This document shows positions 43,757-51,201 of a DNA stretch of 64,000 nucleotides, in pieces; position 1 is the first letter of the stretch; each line of letters begins with the position of its first letter. The translations under genes were made by a program, and so were the position numbers. The notes under the pieces were generated by a model. It was not told the origin of the DNA and searched no databases. It was given only the letters and a program-made list of their open reading frames with translations. Source of the stretch: Nocardia brasiliensis IFM 10847 (GTDB taxonomy: Bacteria; Actinomycetota; Actinomycetes; Mycobacteriales; Mycobacteriaceae); contig NZ_BAUA01000049.1 of the NCBI RefSeq assembly GCF_000710915.1, forward strand, positions 1 through 64,000, read 5' to 3'.

Positions 43757-44494
43757 ATGGTGGATAGCCGGCACCGCGTGGCCATCGTGACCGGGGCCGG
43801 CAGCGGCCTCGGTGCGGCAGTCGTGCGAAAGCTGGCGGCGCGCAAGTTCACCATCGCCCTGGTGGATCTGCGGGCATCGTGGTGCGACACCTCCCTGGAC
43901 GCGCTCGGGCCGGACCGGGCCGGGCTCTGGGCGTTCGGCGCGGATCTGCGCTACCTGCACGAGGCGGAGGCCACCGTGCTGCGGGTCGCCGAGACCCTGG
44001 GTCCGCCCATGGTGGTCGTGAACGCGCCGTTCCCGGGTCGCGCCGACAGCGCGCCGGAGCTGCCGGACTGGGAATCGGTGGTGCACGCCCGGCTGCGGGC
44101 GCCGCTGCTGGTCAGTCGCGCGGCCGAGCGCTATCTGGCGGAGTCCGGCGCGGGCCGGATCGTGAACGTGGCCCAGATCGACTCCTCGGCACGCAAGCGA
44201 CCCGACGATCTGGTGATCCGGGAGACGTTGCACGCGTTGACCGAAACGCTGTCCCGGGAACTGGGCCCGCGCGGGGTGCAGGTGAATACCGTTGTCGCGG
44301 ATATCAGTTGCGCGACCCGCACGGCCGACCCCGGATCGCGGGCCCGGCCGGACTGCTGTCTGGCCGCGGAAGACGAAACCGCGGCTCTGGTGGACTATCT
44401 GGTCTCCGATGCCGCGGGCACTGTTTCCGGGCGCATGATCGAGTCCCGCCATCCGGTCACCGAGTCACCGCCAGCTGCGGACACCCTGCGGTGA
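43757..44494 (+). CDS. Degenerate SDR-fold protein lacking the catalytic Tyr-Lys
   Basis: A 245-aa protein with an intact cofactor loop (VAIVTGAGSGLGAAVVRKL) and the SDR strand order. However, the usual NNAG is NAPF, and the segment that should hold YxxxK reads IDSSARKRPDDLVIRETLHAL, with no Tyr at the catalytic place. It has several Cys near the C-terminus (SCATRT, PDCCLAA). It is therefore unlikely to be a classical oxidoreductase; a regulatory (NmrA-like redox-sensing) or scaffold role is possible. Start: ATG with AAAGGAG upstream. Its last 30 bp overlap the 3' end of the convergent response regulator gene. Confidence 0.75.
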   Translation: MVDSRHRVAIVTGAGSGLGAAVVRKLAARKFTIALVDLRASWCDTSLDALGPDRAGLWAFGADLRYLHEAEATVLRVAETLGPPMVVVNAPFPGRADSAPELPDWESVVHARLRAPLLVSRAAERYLAESGAGRIVNVAQIDSSARKRPDDLVIRETLHALTETLSRELGPRGVQVNTVVADISCATRTADPGSRARPDCCLAAEDETAALVDYLVSDAAGTVSGRMIESRHPVTESPPAADTLR

Positions 44495-45148
44495 CTCCAC
44501 GTGCTGGCGCGAGATCAGCGCGCGCTCGACCGCCCGGTTGACCGCATCGATGCGCGAGACCGCTTCCAGCTTGGTGAAGATGTTGCGCAGGTGCCGTTTC
44601 ACCGTCGCCTCGGCCACGCCGAGGCGGGTGGCGATCTGGCGGTTGCTGAGCGCCTCGGCCACCAGCACGAGCACCTCACGCTCCCGGGTCGACAGCGTGC
44701 TGGGGTCCTCGGGCTCTTCGGCCTTGGCCCGCAGGCTCTCCGGCGACACCGACAGGGTGACCGTCTGCGGACCTTCGCCCACGGACTGCTGGATCGCCGA
44801 GACCAGGGTGTGGCGCCGGGCGCCCTTGTGCAGATAGCCCCGCACGCCGAGCGAGAGCAGCTGCTGCACGAGCTGCTGCGCGTCGTGCATGCTCAACACG
44901 ATGATCCGCAGCGCCGGATCCTGTTCCAGCAGGCGGCGAACCGTGTCCGGCGGATTGCTCTCGGGCATTTCCAGATCCAGCAGCAGCACGTCGGGGCGAT
45001 GTTCGGCGGCCAGTTGAATCGCCGAGGTTCCGGTGCCTGCCTGCGCCACGATCTCGAAATCGGGTTCGGCCCGGAGCAGATCGCACAGTGCCTCTCGCAA
45101 CAGGGTGTGGTCGTCGGCTACGAGAATGCGGATCTGGTTCTGGCTCAT
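44465..45148 (-). CDS. NarL/LuxR-type response regulator
   Basis: A 227-aa two-component regulator. Receiver domain: ILVADDHTLLREAL (acidic pocket), LLLDLEMPES (phosphoacceptor Asp), IVLSMHD and YLHKGAR (conserved Lys). C-terminal HTH: LSTREREVLVLVAEALSNRQIATRLGVAEATVKRHLRNIFTKL. The ATG overlaps the sensor kinase stop (ATGA), so the pair is coupled. Next to two SARP genes and the biosynthetic operon, it probably controls cluster expression. Confidence 0.93.
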   Translation of the reverse strand: MSQNQIRILVADDHTLLREALCDLLRAEPDFEIVAQAGTGTSAIQLAAEHRPDVLLLDLEMPESNPPDTVRRLLEQDPALRIIVLSMHDAQQLVQQLLSLGVRGYLHKGARRHTLVSAIQQSVGEGPQTVTLSVSPESLRAKAEEPEDPSTLSTREREVLVLVAEALSNRQIATRLGVAEATVKRHLRNIFTKLEAVSRIDAVNRAVERALISRQHVESPQGVRSWR

Positions 45149-46254
45149 AATTTTTGACGCTCCTGGGCGATCGGGATCCATAGGGTTACCCGGGTGCCGC
45201 GGCCCGGGGCGGAATCGATGTGCACCGTGCCGCCGACCAGGTCGGAGCGCTCCTGCAGGATCAGCAGGCCGTTGCCACGGCCGGTAGCGCGCAGCGCCTG
45301 AACGTCGAATCCTTTGCCGTTGTCGATGATCTCGGCATGGACCTCGTGCGGCGCGATATCGATGTGCACGACGACGTTGGCCGCACCCGCGTGAGTGTAT
45401 GCGTTGCGCAGGCACTCGCGAACCATGATGAACAGTTCCTCGGTGACCGCGCCGGGTATCCACTTGTCGCTGCCGCGGACCCACATCTGCAGGGGCGCGC
45501 CCGACTGCCCCAGCGAGCCGGCGAAGCCGCGCAGCGCGGTCTCCAGTGAGCCGTTCACCCCGGGCTGGCGCAGTTCGCTGACCAGCTCGCGGCTGCGGGT
45601 AATCGTCTCCAGGATGGCGTCTTTGGCCAGCTGGACGTGGCGTGATCCCGAATCGTCGCCGGCGCGTTCGCATTCCAGCTCGTAGAGCTCGATCTGGCGC
45701 AGCGCCAAGCTGACCGAGTTGCCGATGTGGTCGTGGATCTCCCTGGCCAGCCTGCGCTGTCCTTGCTCGTGCGCCTCCCGCACCCGCTGCAGCAGAAACG
45801 CGTCGTAGCCGATCGAACCGGACTCGAGCCGCAGCCCGATCCCCTGCTGCAGCGCGCGCACGGCGGCGACCAGGTCGGTCTGCGGTGCGCCGAGCTGCGC
45901 GGCGCATTCGGCCAGCACGGTCATCGCCAGATCGGCGATGATGCCGCCCGCGCGCACCGAATGGGTGATGTGGGCGCCCTGGCGCACCCGCTCGGTGCCG
46001 AGATCGAAGACGTCGGTCACATGACTGACCATGGGGTTGCCCGCGGCGAGACTACGGGCGCAGTCCTCGAAAATTCGGGTGGCTTGCAGCTCGCATTGTT
46101 CCCAGGCTGCCGAATTGGAAACGAGCGGACTGCCGATCTCTTCGAGGCGGGCACGATATTGCGCAATCAGCGAGGGAATTCGGGCGGTGAACAGTGCCGC
46201 GAAATCAGTTGACAAACTATCTGACGGATCGGTCTCGATGCTTTGATTTGGCAC
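45145..46254 (-). CDS. Soluble NarL-type sensor histidine kinase
   Basis: A 369-aa HisKA_3 kinase without transmembrane helices. The phosphoacceptor is in RLAREIHDHIGNSVSLALRQIELY; the ATPase has MVRECLRNAYTHAGAANVVVHI, IDNGKGFD and GRGNGLLILQERSDLVGG. The N-terminal ~180 residues have no recognised domain and may sense a cytoplasmic signal. The GTG start has AGGAAG 6 nt upstream; the longer frame to 46386 is not supported. Confidence 0.9.
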   Translation of the reverse strand: MPNQSIETDPSDSLSTDFAALFTARIPSLIAQYRARLEEIGSPLVSNSAAWEQCELQATRIFEDCARSLAAGNPMVSHVTDVFDLGTERVRQGAHITHSVRAGGIIADLAMTVLAECAAQLGAPQTDLVAAVRALQQGIGLRLESGSIGYDAFLLQRVREAHEQGQRRLAREIHDHIGNSVSLALRQIELYELECERAGDDSGSRHVQLAKDAILETITRSRELVSELRQPGVNGSLETALRGFAGSLGQSGAPLQMWVRGSDKWIPGAVTEELFIMVRECLRNAYTHAGAANVVVHIDIAPHEVHAEIIDNGKGFDVQALRATGRGNGLLILQERSDLVGGTVHIDSAPGRGTRVTLWIPIAQERQKL

Positions 46255-46643
46255 TGATCTTCCTGTAGTATCTCTGCCGATCACACCCGCCCACCCTTCT
46301 CGCACTGCCCCGCCGCGCGCAACCCGGCCGGCATCCGGGCTCAGCGTAGAACTAGATCGAATCCTACCCCGGCGTCGAGGGCCCATCCAGCGTTCTGCAT
46401 TGAAACGGCGTGCCGCTCAATACGTTCGATCCCGCGGGTGGGCTCCACGTCGGGGACATTCTCTACTGCAGCGTAGACCAACGGGTTCGATCCCGGATCG
46501 AACTTACCGGTCTGGTTATCCCTTCGGAGTAGTCGGTATCTCTTAGGGCGCAGGTCCGTTGCCCGCGCCGGGGTGCCGTGTTGCTATCGAGAAGGCGACA
46601 CCCGATCGCCGAGACTCGCGCAGATTCGAAGGTTGTTCAGCTG
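46255..46643. promoter_or_regulatory. Divergent promoter region with GTTCGAT dyads
   Basis: About 390 bp between the sensor kinase (minus) and SARP 1 (plus). It contains a 9-bp-arm palindrome GTTCGATCC-C-GGATCGAAC at 46485-46503 and a half-site GTTCGATCCCG at 46424-46434, 61 bp apart. These are candidate binding sites for the response regulator or the SARPs. Confidence 0.5.
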
Positions 46644-47444
46644 ATGGAAGTATCGGAAACACGCCCGCGGAACGAGTTGCGGTTCACCGTGCTCGGCCCG
46701 CTCCAGGTGGGTACCGCCGATCGCGCCTACGCGGTGCAGGGCGCGAAGGTCAAGACCATCCTGGCCGCCCTGCTGGCCCGGGCCGATCGCCCGGTGAGCG
46801 TGGCCGCCCTCAGCACCGAACTCTGGGGCGGGCGCCCGCCCGGACACCCGGAAACCACTGTCCGCGTACACATCTACCATCTGCGCCGCGCCCTCGGCCG
46901 CTATTTGGGCGTGCCCGGCGAGCAGATCGTGCGCACCGAGCCGACCGGCTACCGGCTCGTGACGGACCCCGCTCAGATCGACGCCGGGCGGTTCGACGCC
47001 TGGGGCGAGCGCAGCGTGACGCTGCTGCGCCGCGGCCTGCCCGAAGCCGCAGCGGTCCTGGCACAGGACGCACTGCGGCTGTGGCAGGGTTCGAGCGCGC
47101 TGCCCTACGTGACGCCGGGGCCGATCGTGAGCAGCTACGTCAACTACCTCGACGAGCGACGGCTGCGCGTGCTCGGTTGCCACGCCGACGCGCTGATGGC
47201 ACTGGGACAGTTCGCCGATCTCGTTGCGGCACTGCGCGAACTCGTCGCCGATCATCCGCTCGACGAATCCTTCCACCTGCGCCTGATCGCGGCGCTGCAC
47301 CGATCCGGCCGGCGCGCGGACGCGCTGCGCGCCTGTCAGGAGCTGCGCCGGGTCCTCGATCGCGAGCTCGGCCTCGGCCCCTCGGCCCAACTGCTGGAAC
47401 TGGAGCAGGAGATCCTGCGGGTGCCCGAGACGGCGAGCGTGTAG
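46644..47444 (+). CDS. SARP-family transcriptional activator 1
   Basis: A 266-aa Streptomyces antibiotic regulatory protein homologue. The N-terminal winged-helix (OmpR-like) DNA-binding domain has LRFTVLGPLQVG, GAKVKTILAALLARADRPVSVAAL and the recognition region GHPETTVRVHIYHLRRALG. The bacterial transcriptional activation domain follows: LIAALHRSGRRADALRACQELRRVLDRELGLGPS. No ATPase domain, so the small-SARP type. The ATG at 46644 is preferred to a GTG at 46578 because the intervening codons (CTA, AGA, AGG) are atypical here. Confidence 0.9.
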   Translation: MEVSETRPRNELRFTVLGPLQVGTADRAYAVQGAKVKTILAALLARADRPVSVAALSTELWGGRPPGHPETTVRVHIYHLRRALGRYLGVPGEQIVRTEPTGYRLVTDPAQIDAGRFDAWGERSVTLLRRGLPEAAAVLAQDALRLWQGSSALPYVTPGPIVSSYVNYLDERRLRVLGCHADALMALGQFADLVAALRELVADHPLDESFHLRLIAALHRSGRRADALRACQELRRVLDRELGLGPSAQLLELEQEILRVPETASV

Positions 47445-47771
47445 CACGCCCAGAGCAGGCGATCCCGTCCCTTTTGTCCGGATAGTAATGGCCGGCCATT
47501 CTTGTCGCGCCCCGCCCGGGAATAACAGCGAACGGCAATAACTGCACCGAATTCACCCAACGGTGCGGCGATGACCAAAAAGTGGTACGCAGCCATTGTG
47601 ACCTGCACGGCCCCGGCGCCGATCCCGCCTGCTTTTACACGAGATTTACCACACTTTTATCCGGTCGACCGAGCATCGCTAATATCGGACACGTAGAAAG
47701 GGGGCAGGCATGCGAACCGGGGTGCCGACGGAAACTGCTGCACCGCAGGCCCATTCGACGAAGGAACCGAC
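47445..47771. other. Intergenic region with leader features
   Basis: The gap between SARP 1 and the cupin-like gene. Its first half is AT-richer and probably holds a promoter. It also contains a possible 21-codon leader frame (47710-47775) and the first unit of the tandem duplication described next. Confidence 0.4.
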
Positions 47772-47775
47772 ATGA
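47710..47775 (+). other. Possible 21-codon leader peptide
   Basis: ATG preceded by GAAAGGGGG opens a 21-residue frame beginning MRTGVPTETAAPQ. It ends in TGA overlapping the first ATG of the tandem repeat (ATGA). Could couple translation of the cupin-like gene; may be chance. Confidence 0.35.
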
Positions 47776-47814
47776 TCTGCGCCGCAGGAACATTCGACAA
47801 GGGAAACGACATGA
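47738..47814 (+). repeat. Tandem duplication of the ribosome site and start codon
   Basis: Two 38-bp units (47738-47775 and 47777-47814), 39 bp apart, match at about 31 of 38 bases. Each carries a Shine-Dalgarno-like AAGGAA or AAGGGA followed by ATG. The 39-bp period keeps the two ATGs in one frame, giving the cupin-like gene alternative starts. Confidence 0.7.
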
Positions 47815-48152
47815 CGTCGAAGGACGCCCGGGCCGAGGTCGCCCCGGACGAGGATGACCGCACCGTCCTGGTCGAGGAGGACGGCGTGACGTGCTGGATG
47901 GAACGCATACCGCCGGACCGGTGCGGCACCCTGCACCACGACCCGCGCTCCTCGATCACGGTCGTGCTCTCCGGTGGTCCGGTCGAGGTGGTCGACGAGC
48001 ACGATCATGTGCTCAGCCGAACCACCCTGACCACCGGTCAGATCATCCGCGGCGGTGGCCTGCCCGCACCGTACCGGCTCTACAACCTCGCCGACCAAGC
48101 GCTGGTCCTGGTGGTCATCGAACTGCCCGACCCGCCCGCGTCGACGTCCTGA
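47811..48152 (+). CDS. Small cupin-like protein
   Basis: A 113-aa protein (126 aa if translation starts at the in-frame ATG at 47772). It looks like a single cupin barrel: CGTLHHDPRSSITVVLSGGPVEVVDEHDHVLSRTTLTTGQIIRGGGLPAPYRLYNLADQALVLVVIELPDPP. The HHDP and the Gly-x5-Pro pattern suggest a ligand or metal pocket, though the second His motif is absent. No signal peptide. Lying between two SARP genes, it could sense a small molecule or be a minor tailoring enzyme. Confidence 0.6.
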   Translation: MTSKDARAEVAPDEDDRTVLVEEDGVTCWMERIPPDRCGTLHHDPRSSITVVLSGGPVEVVDEHDHVLSRTTLTTGQIIRGGGLPAPYRLYNLADQALVLVVIELPDPPASTS

Positions 48153-48476
48153 CGATTTCCCCTATAGCACAAAGAGATTCGACGGCCCGGTGGTCAGCAG
48201 AGGCATCCGCCTCGGACCCCGGGTCGTTATCGTGACCGCGCTGCGAGGATTCGGCCGCCGACCGACCCGAGATCAAATAGACAAAGGCAAAACCGGATGC
48301 ACGCCCCGATTATCGAGGGCATCGATGCGACGTTTGTGCGATCCGGCTACTCCTTTCGACGCAGCGTGGTCCCACAGGATGGATTGGCGGGCCGGTTGCA
48401 GTCGGTTTTGATATTGGAAGTAGGGATGCAACAACGGATTCGCTCGACGAGTCCGGTTGAGATGGATGGACACACA
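48153..48476. other. Intergenic region upstream of SARP 2
   Basis: An open frame in phase with SARP 2 extends back to 48297, but it is rich in rare codons (GTA, ATA, TTG) and lacks SARP similarity. I regard it as promoter and leader sequence. The region also carries an AT-richer stretch at 48160-48180 that could be a -10 region. No firm motif seen. Confidence 0.4.
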
Positions 48477-49265
48477 ATGGTTGAGATCAGAATTCTCGGT
48501 CCGCTGGAGATCGAAGGTGATACGGGAATGCCTCGGCTCGACTCGTACCGGCAGCGAGCCGTACTCGGCTTGCTCGCACTGGAGGCAAACCGCGTCACCT
48601 CTATCGAAAGCCTGACCGATGCGGTGTGGGACGGCGAACCCCCGGCGACGGCACGATCGCAGATCCAGATCTGCATCTCGGTGCTGCGCCGGGTGCTCGC
48701 CGACAGCGGTTGCCCGGCCGCCATCGAGACGCGCGCGCCCGGGTATCGGCTGGTCTTCGACAGATCCAACCTGGACAGCGCCCAGTTCGACGACCTGCTG
48801 GCCCAGGCCAGGGTGCAGGAGCAGGACGGCAATCTCACCGGCGCGCTGGTCGCGCTGCGGATGGCGTTGCGCCTGTGGCGCGGACCGGTGCTCGCGGATG
48901 TGCCCAGCGATCGCATCCAGCGCATCGCCTACCCGCTCACCGAGCGGCGGGTGGCCGCGGAACTGTCCCGGTTCCGGATCGAGCTGGCACTCGGCCGGGC
49001 CTGGGAAATCGTGCCCGACCTGCAAGCACATGTCGACGCGCATCCGCTGTGGGAAGAAACCTATGGTTACCTGATGCTCGCCCTGTACCGCTGCGGGCGC
49101 ACGGCCGAGGCCCTGGAGGTCTTTCAGCGGGCGCGGGCCACGCTGATCCAGCAGGTCGGGCTGGAACCCTCCGATGAACTGCGCAAGCTGGAACGGGCCA
49201 TTCTGGCCGGAGGTGAAAGTCTGCCTCGGCCGGCGCTGTTCGAACCGGCGCGGCGTGCCGGGTGA
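48477..49265 (+). CDS. SARP-family transcriptional activator 2
   Basis: A 262-aa SARP of the same small type as SARP 1 but clearly divergent. DNA-binding domain: VEIRILGPLEIEG, RAVLGLLALEANRVTSIESLTDAVW, ATARSQIQICISVLRRVL. Activation domain: HPLWEETYGYLMLALYRCGRTAEALEVFQRARATLIQQVGLEPSDELRKLERAIL. The start is uncertain; the ATG chosen begins the conserved VEIRILGPLE sequence, and another in-frame ATG lies at 48426. It is the last gene that I assign to the cluster. Confidence 0.9.
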   Translation: MVEIRILGPLEIEGDTGMPRLDSYRQRAVLGLLALEANRVTSIESLTDAVWDGEPPATARSQIQICISVLRRVLADSGCPAAIETRAPGYRLVFDRSNLDSAQFDDLLAQARVQEQDGNLTGALVALRMALRLWRGPVLADVPSDRIQRIAYPLTERRVAAELSRFRIELALGRAWEIVPDLQAHVDAHPLWEETYGYLMLALYRCGRTAEALEVFQRARATLIQQVGLEPSDELRKLERAILAGGESLPRPALFEPARRAG

Positions 49266-49411
49266 GCTCGGCGCACTGACGGCCCGCCGCAGCGCGCGAT
49301 CCGGTCGGCAGAATCGCATCCTGCGGCACCGGGCCGCTGCGGCGGACACCGCACAACCGACGCGGGCACAGCGACAGCGGTATGAAAGCTGTTGCCGTGC
49401 CCGCGTTCTCG

Positions 49412-49603
49412 CTATCGGGCCGGTTCCGGGTCGCCGAGCAGTACGAAAATCTCGGACAGGTCGTACTCGGCGCGACCGGGTCTGCCGTACCGGGTCAGTT
49501 TGCCGCGACTCGCCCATTTCCGGATGGTCTCCTGCTTGACTCCCGCGGCGAGCGCGGCGAGTTCGGTCGGCACCAGGCGCCGGTCGGCCAACTGGATGGT
49601 CAT
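49412..49603 (-). CDS. Small MerR/excisionase-like HTH protein
   Basis: A 63-aa protein consisting of one DNA-binding HTH: VPTELAALAAGVKQETIRKWASRGKLTRYGRPGRAEYDLSEI, similar to excisionase-type or MerR N-terminal HTHs. The ATG overlaps the stop of the preceding frame (ATGA) and has GGGGAGG upstream. Together with the zinc-ribbon gene before it, it forms a pair seen in many actinomycetes whose function is not established. Confidence 0.75.
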   Translation of the reverse strand: MTIQLADRRLVPTELAALAAGVKQETIRKWASRGKLTRYGRPGRAEYDLSEIFVLLGDPEPAR

Positions 49604-50270
49604 GCGACCGCCTCCCCGCGCCGCACGGCGTGCCGCTGCGGCCGGCTCACCCGTCGCTGCAACGCCAGCCACTGATGCGGCTGCCAGCTGTGCCCCGCCG
49701 AGCAACGCACCAGGCTGTCGCCGGGCCCGGCCGTGGCCAGCTGGGCGTACACCTTCTGGTGGCACCCCGGGCGATCGCAGTCGCCCACCTCGATCTGGTT
49801 CGGCACCGGGTCGATCACCTGCTGGGCGAGGGCGTGCACCTCGGCGAACTCGTCCATCGCGTCGATGATCGCCGGATGCGCGGCCAGCCAATCCCCATAC
49901 TGCAGCAGGAAATCCACCAGCGTGGTGATGTCGCGGCGCGGCCGCCGGGGGCGGCCGGGGCCTCGTCCACCACCATGGCCGCCCACGACGCCGCGAGCGC
50001 CAGCAGCTCCGTTCGGGCTTCGACCAGCGCGTCCTTGAGGACGATGCCCTGGCGCAGTCCGCCTCGGGCCGGTGCCATCCTGCGGTTGCGCTCGCCCTGC
50101 AGTAACTCGCCGCACCGTGCGTACAGCACCGGCAATTGCCGCAACGTCTCGAAAAAGCGAGACAGGCAATCGGGGCACACGCGCACATCGTCGGCCGGTG
50201 GCGTGGATCGCAATGTTTCGATCGCCACGGCGCTGCGGCAGGTCGGATTTTCGCATAATGCCTCGGACAT
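49600..50270 (-). pseudogene. Zinc-ribbon protein gene with a frameshift
   Basis: The start (50270) reads MSEALCENPTCRSAVAIETLR, then VCPDCLSRFFETLRQLPVLYARCGELLQGE, a Cys-rich zinc-ribbon-like N-terminus, up to MVVDEAPAAPGG near 49950. There the frame goes out of phase. In the next frame the protein resumes as RDITTLVDFLLQYGDWLAAHPAIIDAMDEF with DCDRPGCHQKVYAQL and HSWQPHQW, ending at 49600. The break lies in a G/C run (about 49940-49965), and adding one base would restore a 223-aa protein. It is either a real inactivating indel, programmed slippage, or a sequencing error. Similar proteins occur upstream of small HTH genes in actinomycetes, sometimes named OvmZ. Confidence 0.7.
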
Positions 50271-50540
50271 CTGTCTGCTCCTTCGGGCGCTGTCGTCTTG
50301 GCACTGCCCACGGTTGCAGAGCCGCGTATTCCCCTGATATCTCCCGCCTGTTGCGCGGCGATAGCGGAACAGGGTGGGTGAATGGAGGCACGCGCACTAC
50401 TCCGTTCGGATAATTTCCCCGCCCATTCCGCACCGATAGGCTGACGGGGTGGCTCGCGACTGGACCATTACGGAAAGAGAGCCTGTGACCCGCTCTGACC
50501 AGCAGCACAGTGAATTCGAGAAAGCGAAAGGAGCATCGTC

Positions 50541-51014
50541 ATGAAGGCCATCATCGTGTGCACCTCCGTGTCGCATGGCAACACGAAGAGGATCGCCGAC
50601 GTCATGGGCCAGATCCTGGAGGCCCGGGTGGTCGAACCCGGCCAGATCAACGCTGCCGAGCTCGCCACCTACGACCTGGTGGGGTTCGGCTCGGGCATTT
50701 TCAACATGGCCTTCCACCCGGAGCTGCGTGACTTCGTCAAGTCCCTCCCGGAGGGGCAGCGCGGCAAGGCGTTCGTGTTCGCCAGCAGCGGCTTCCCCGA
50801 GCCGAAGTTCCGGCAGTACACCCGCACGCTGTCGAAGCTGATCGAGCAGAAGGGCTTCTCGGTCGTCGACGTCTTCACCTGCCGCGGTTTCGACACCTGG
50901 CTGCCGCTCAAGATCGTCGGCGGGATCCGCAAGGGGCACCCCGACGCCGACGATCTGGACGCGGCGCGCACCTTCGCCGTCGGCCTGCGCTCCCGGATCG
51001 GCGCCCCGTCCTGA
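50541..51014 (+). CDS. Flavodoxin-domain protein
   Basis: A 157-aa protein of the flavodoxin-like fold. The FMN-phosphate loop is SVSHGNTKRIADVM (T/S-x-T/H-GNT type), followed by DLVGFGSGIFNMAFHPEL and FVFASSGF. It probably carries electrons or reduces a small substrate with FMN. The start has AAAGGAG at 8 nt. It is a single-gene unit ending at a strong terminator. The neighbourhood gives no direct clue about its partner. Confidence 0.85.
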   Translation: MKAIIVCTSVSHGNTKRIADVMGQILEARVVEPGQINAAELATYDLVGFGSGIFNMAFHPELRDFVKSLPEGQRGKAFVFASSGFPEPKFRQYTRTLSKLIEQKGFSVVDVFTCRGFDTWLPLKIVGGIRKGHPDADDLDAARTFAVGLRSRIGAPS

Positions 51015-51035
51015 CCTTTAGCGGGCACGCACTCG

Positions 51036-51062
51036 AAACCCCCGGACACCCCGGGGGTTTTT
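51036..51062 (+). terminator. Rho-independent terminator of the flavodoxin gene
   Basis: A 10-bp perfect stem (51036-51045 with 51051-51060) with a 5-nt loop, closing with TTTTT to 51062, 22 bp past the stop codon. Confidence 0.9.
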
Positions 51063-51201
51063 CGTGTTCCGGCAGCGTTCCCGCGGCCGGCTGCGATCGC
51101 AGCGGTACGCACAACCTTCGCAACTTCGCCGATCCGGTTCCGCAAAAATAGGCATTTGCGAGGCGGTTCCGGTCCGCGCGCGGCTCGGTAGCGTGCGAAA
51201 C

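Noticed and set aside
9301..49265. Assignment to the known diazepinomicin or brasilicardin clusters
   Set aside because: Diazepinomicin shares the 3-hydroxyanthranilate, mevalonate and prenylation logic, but I know of no CreD/CreE pair there. Brasilicardin needs a terpene cyclase and glycosyltransferases, which are absent here.
49600..49603. Phage excisionase role for the small HTH at 49412-49603
   Set aside because: The HTH resembles excisionases, but no integrase or attachment site is nearby, and its coupling to a zinc-ribbon gene fits a common chromosomal actinomycete pair.
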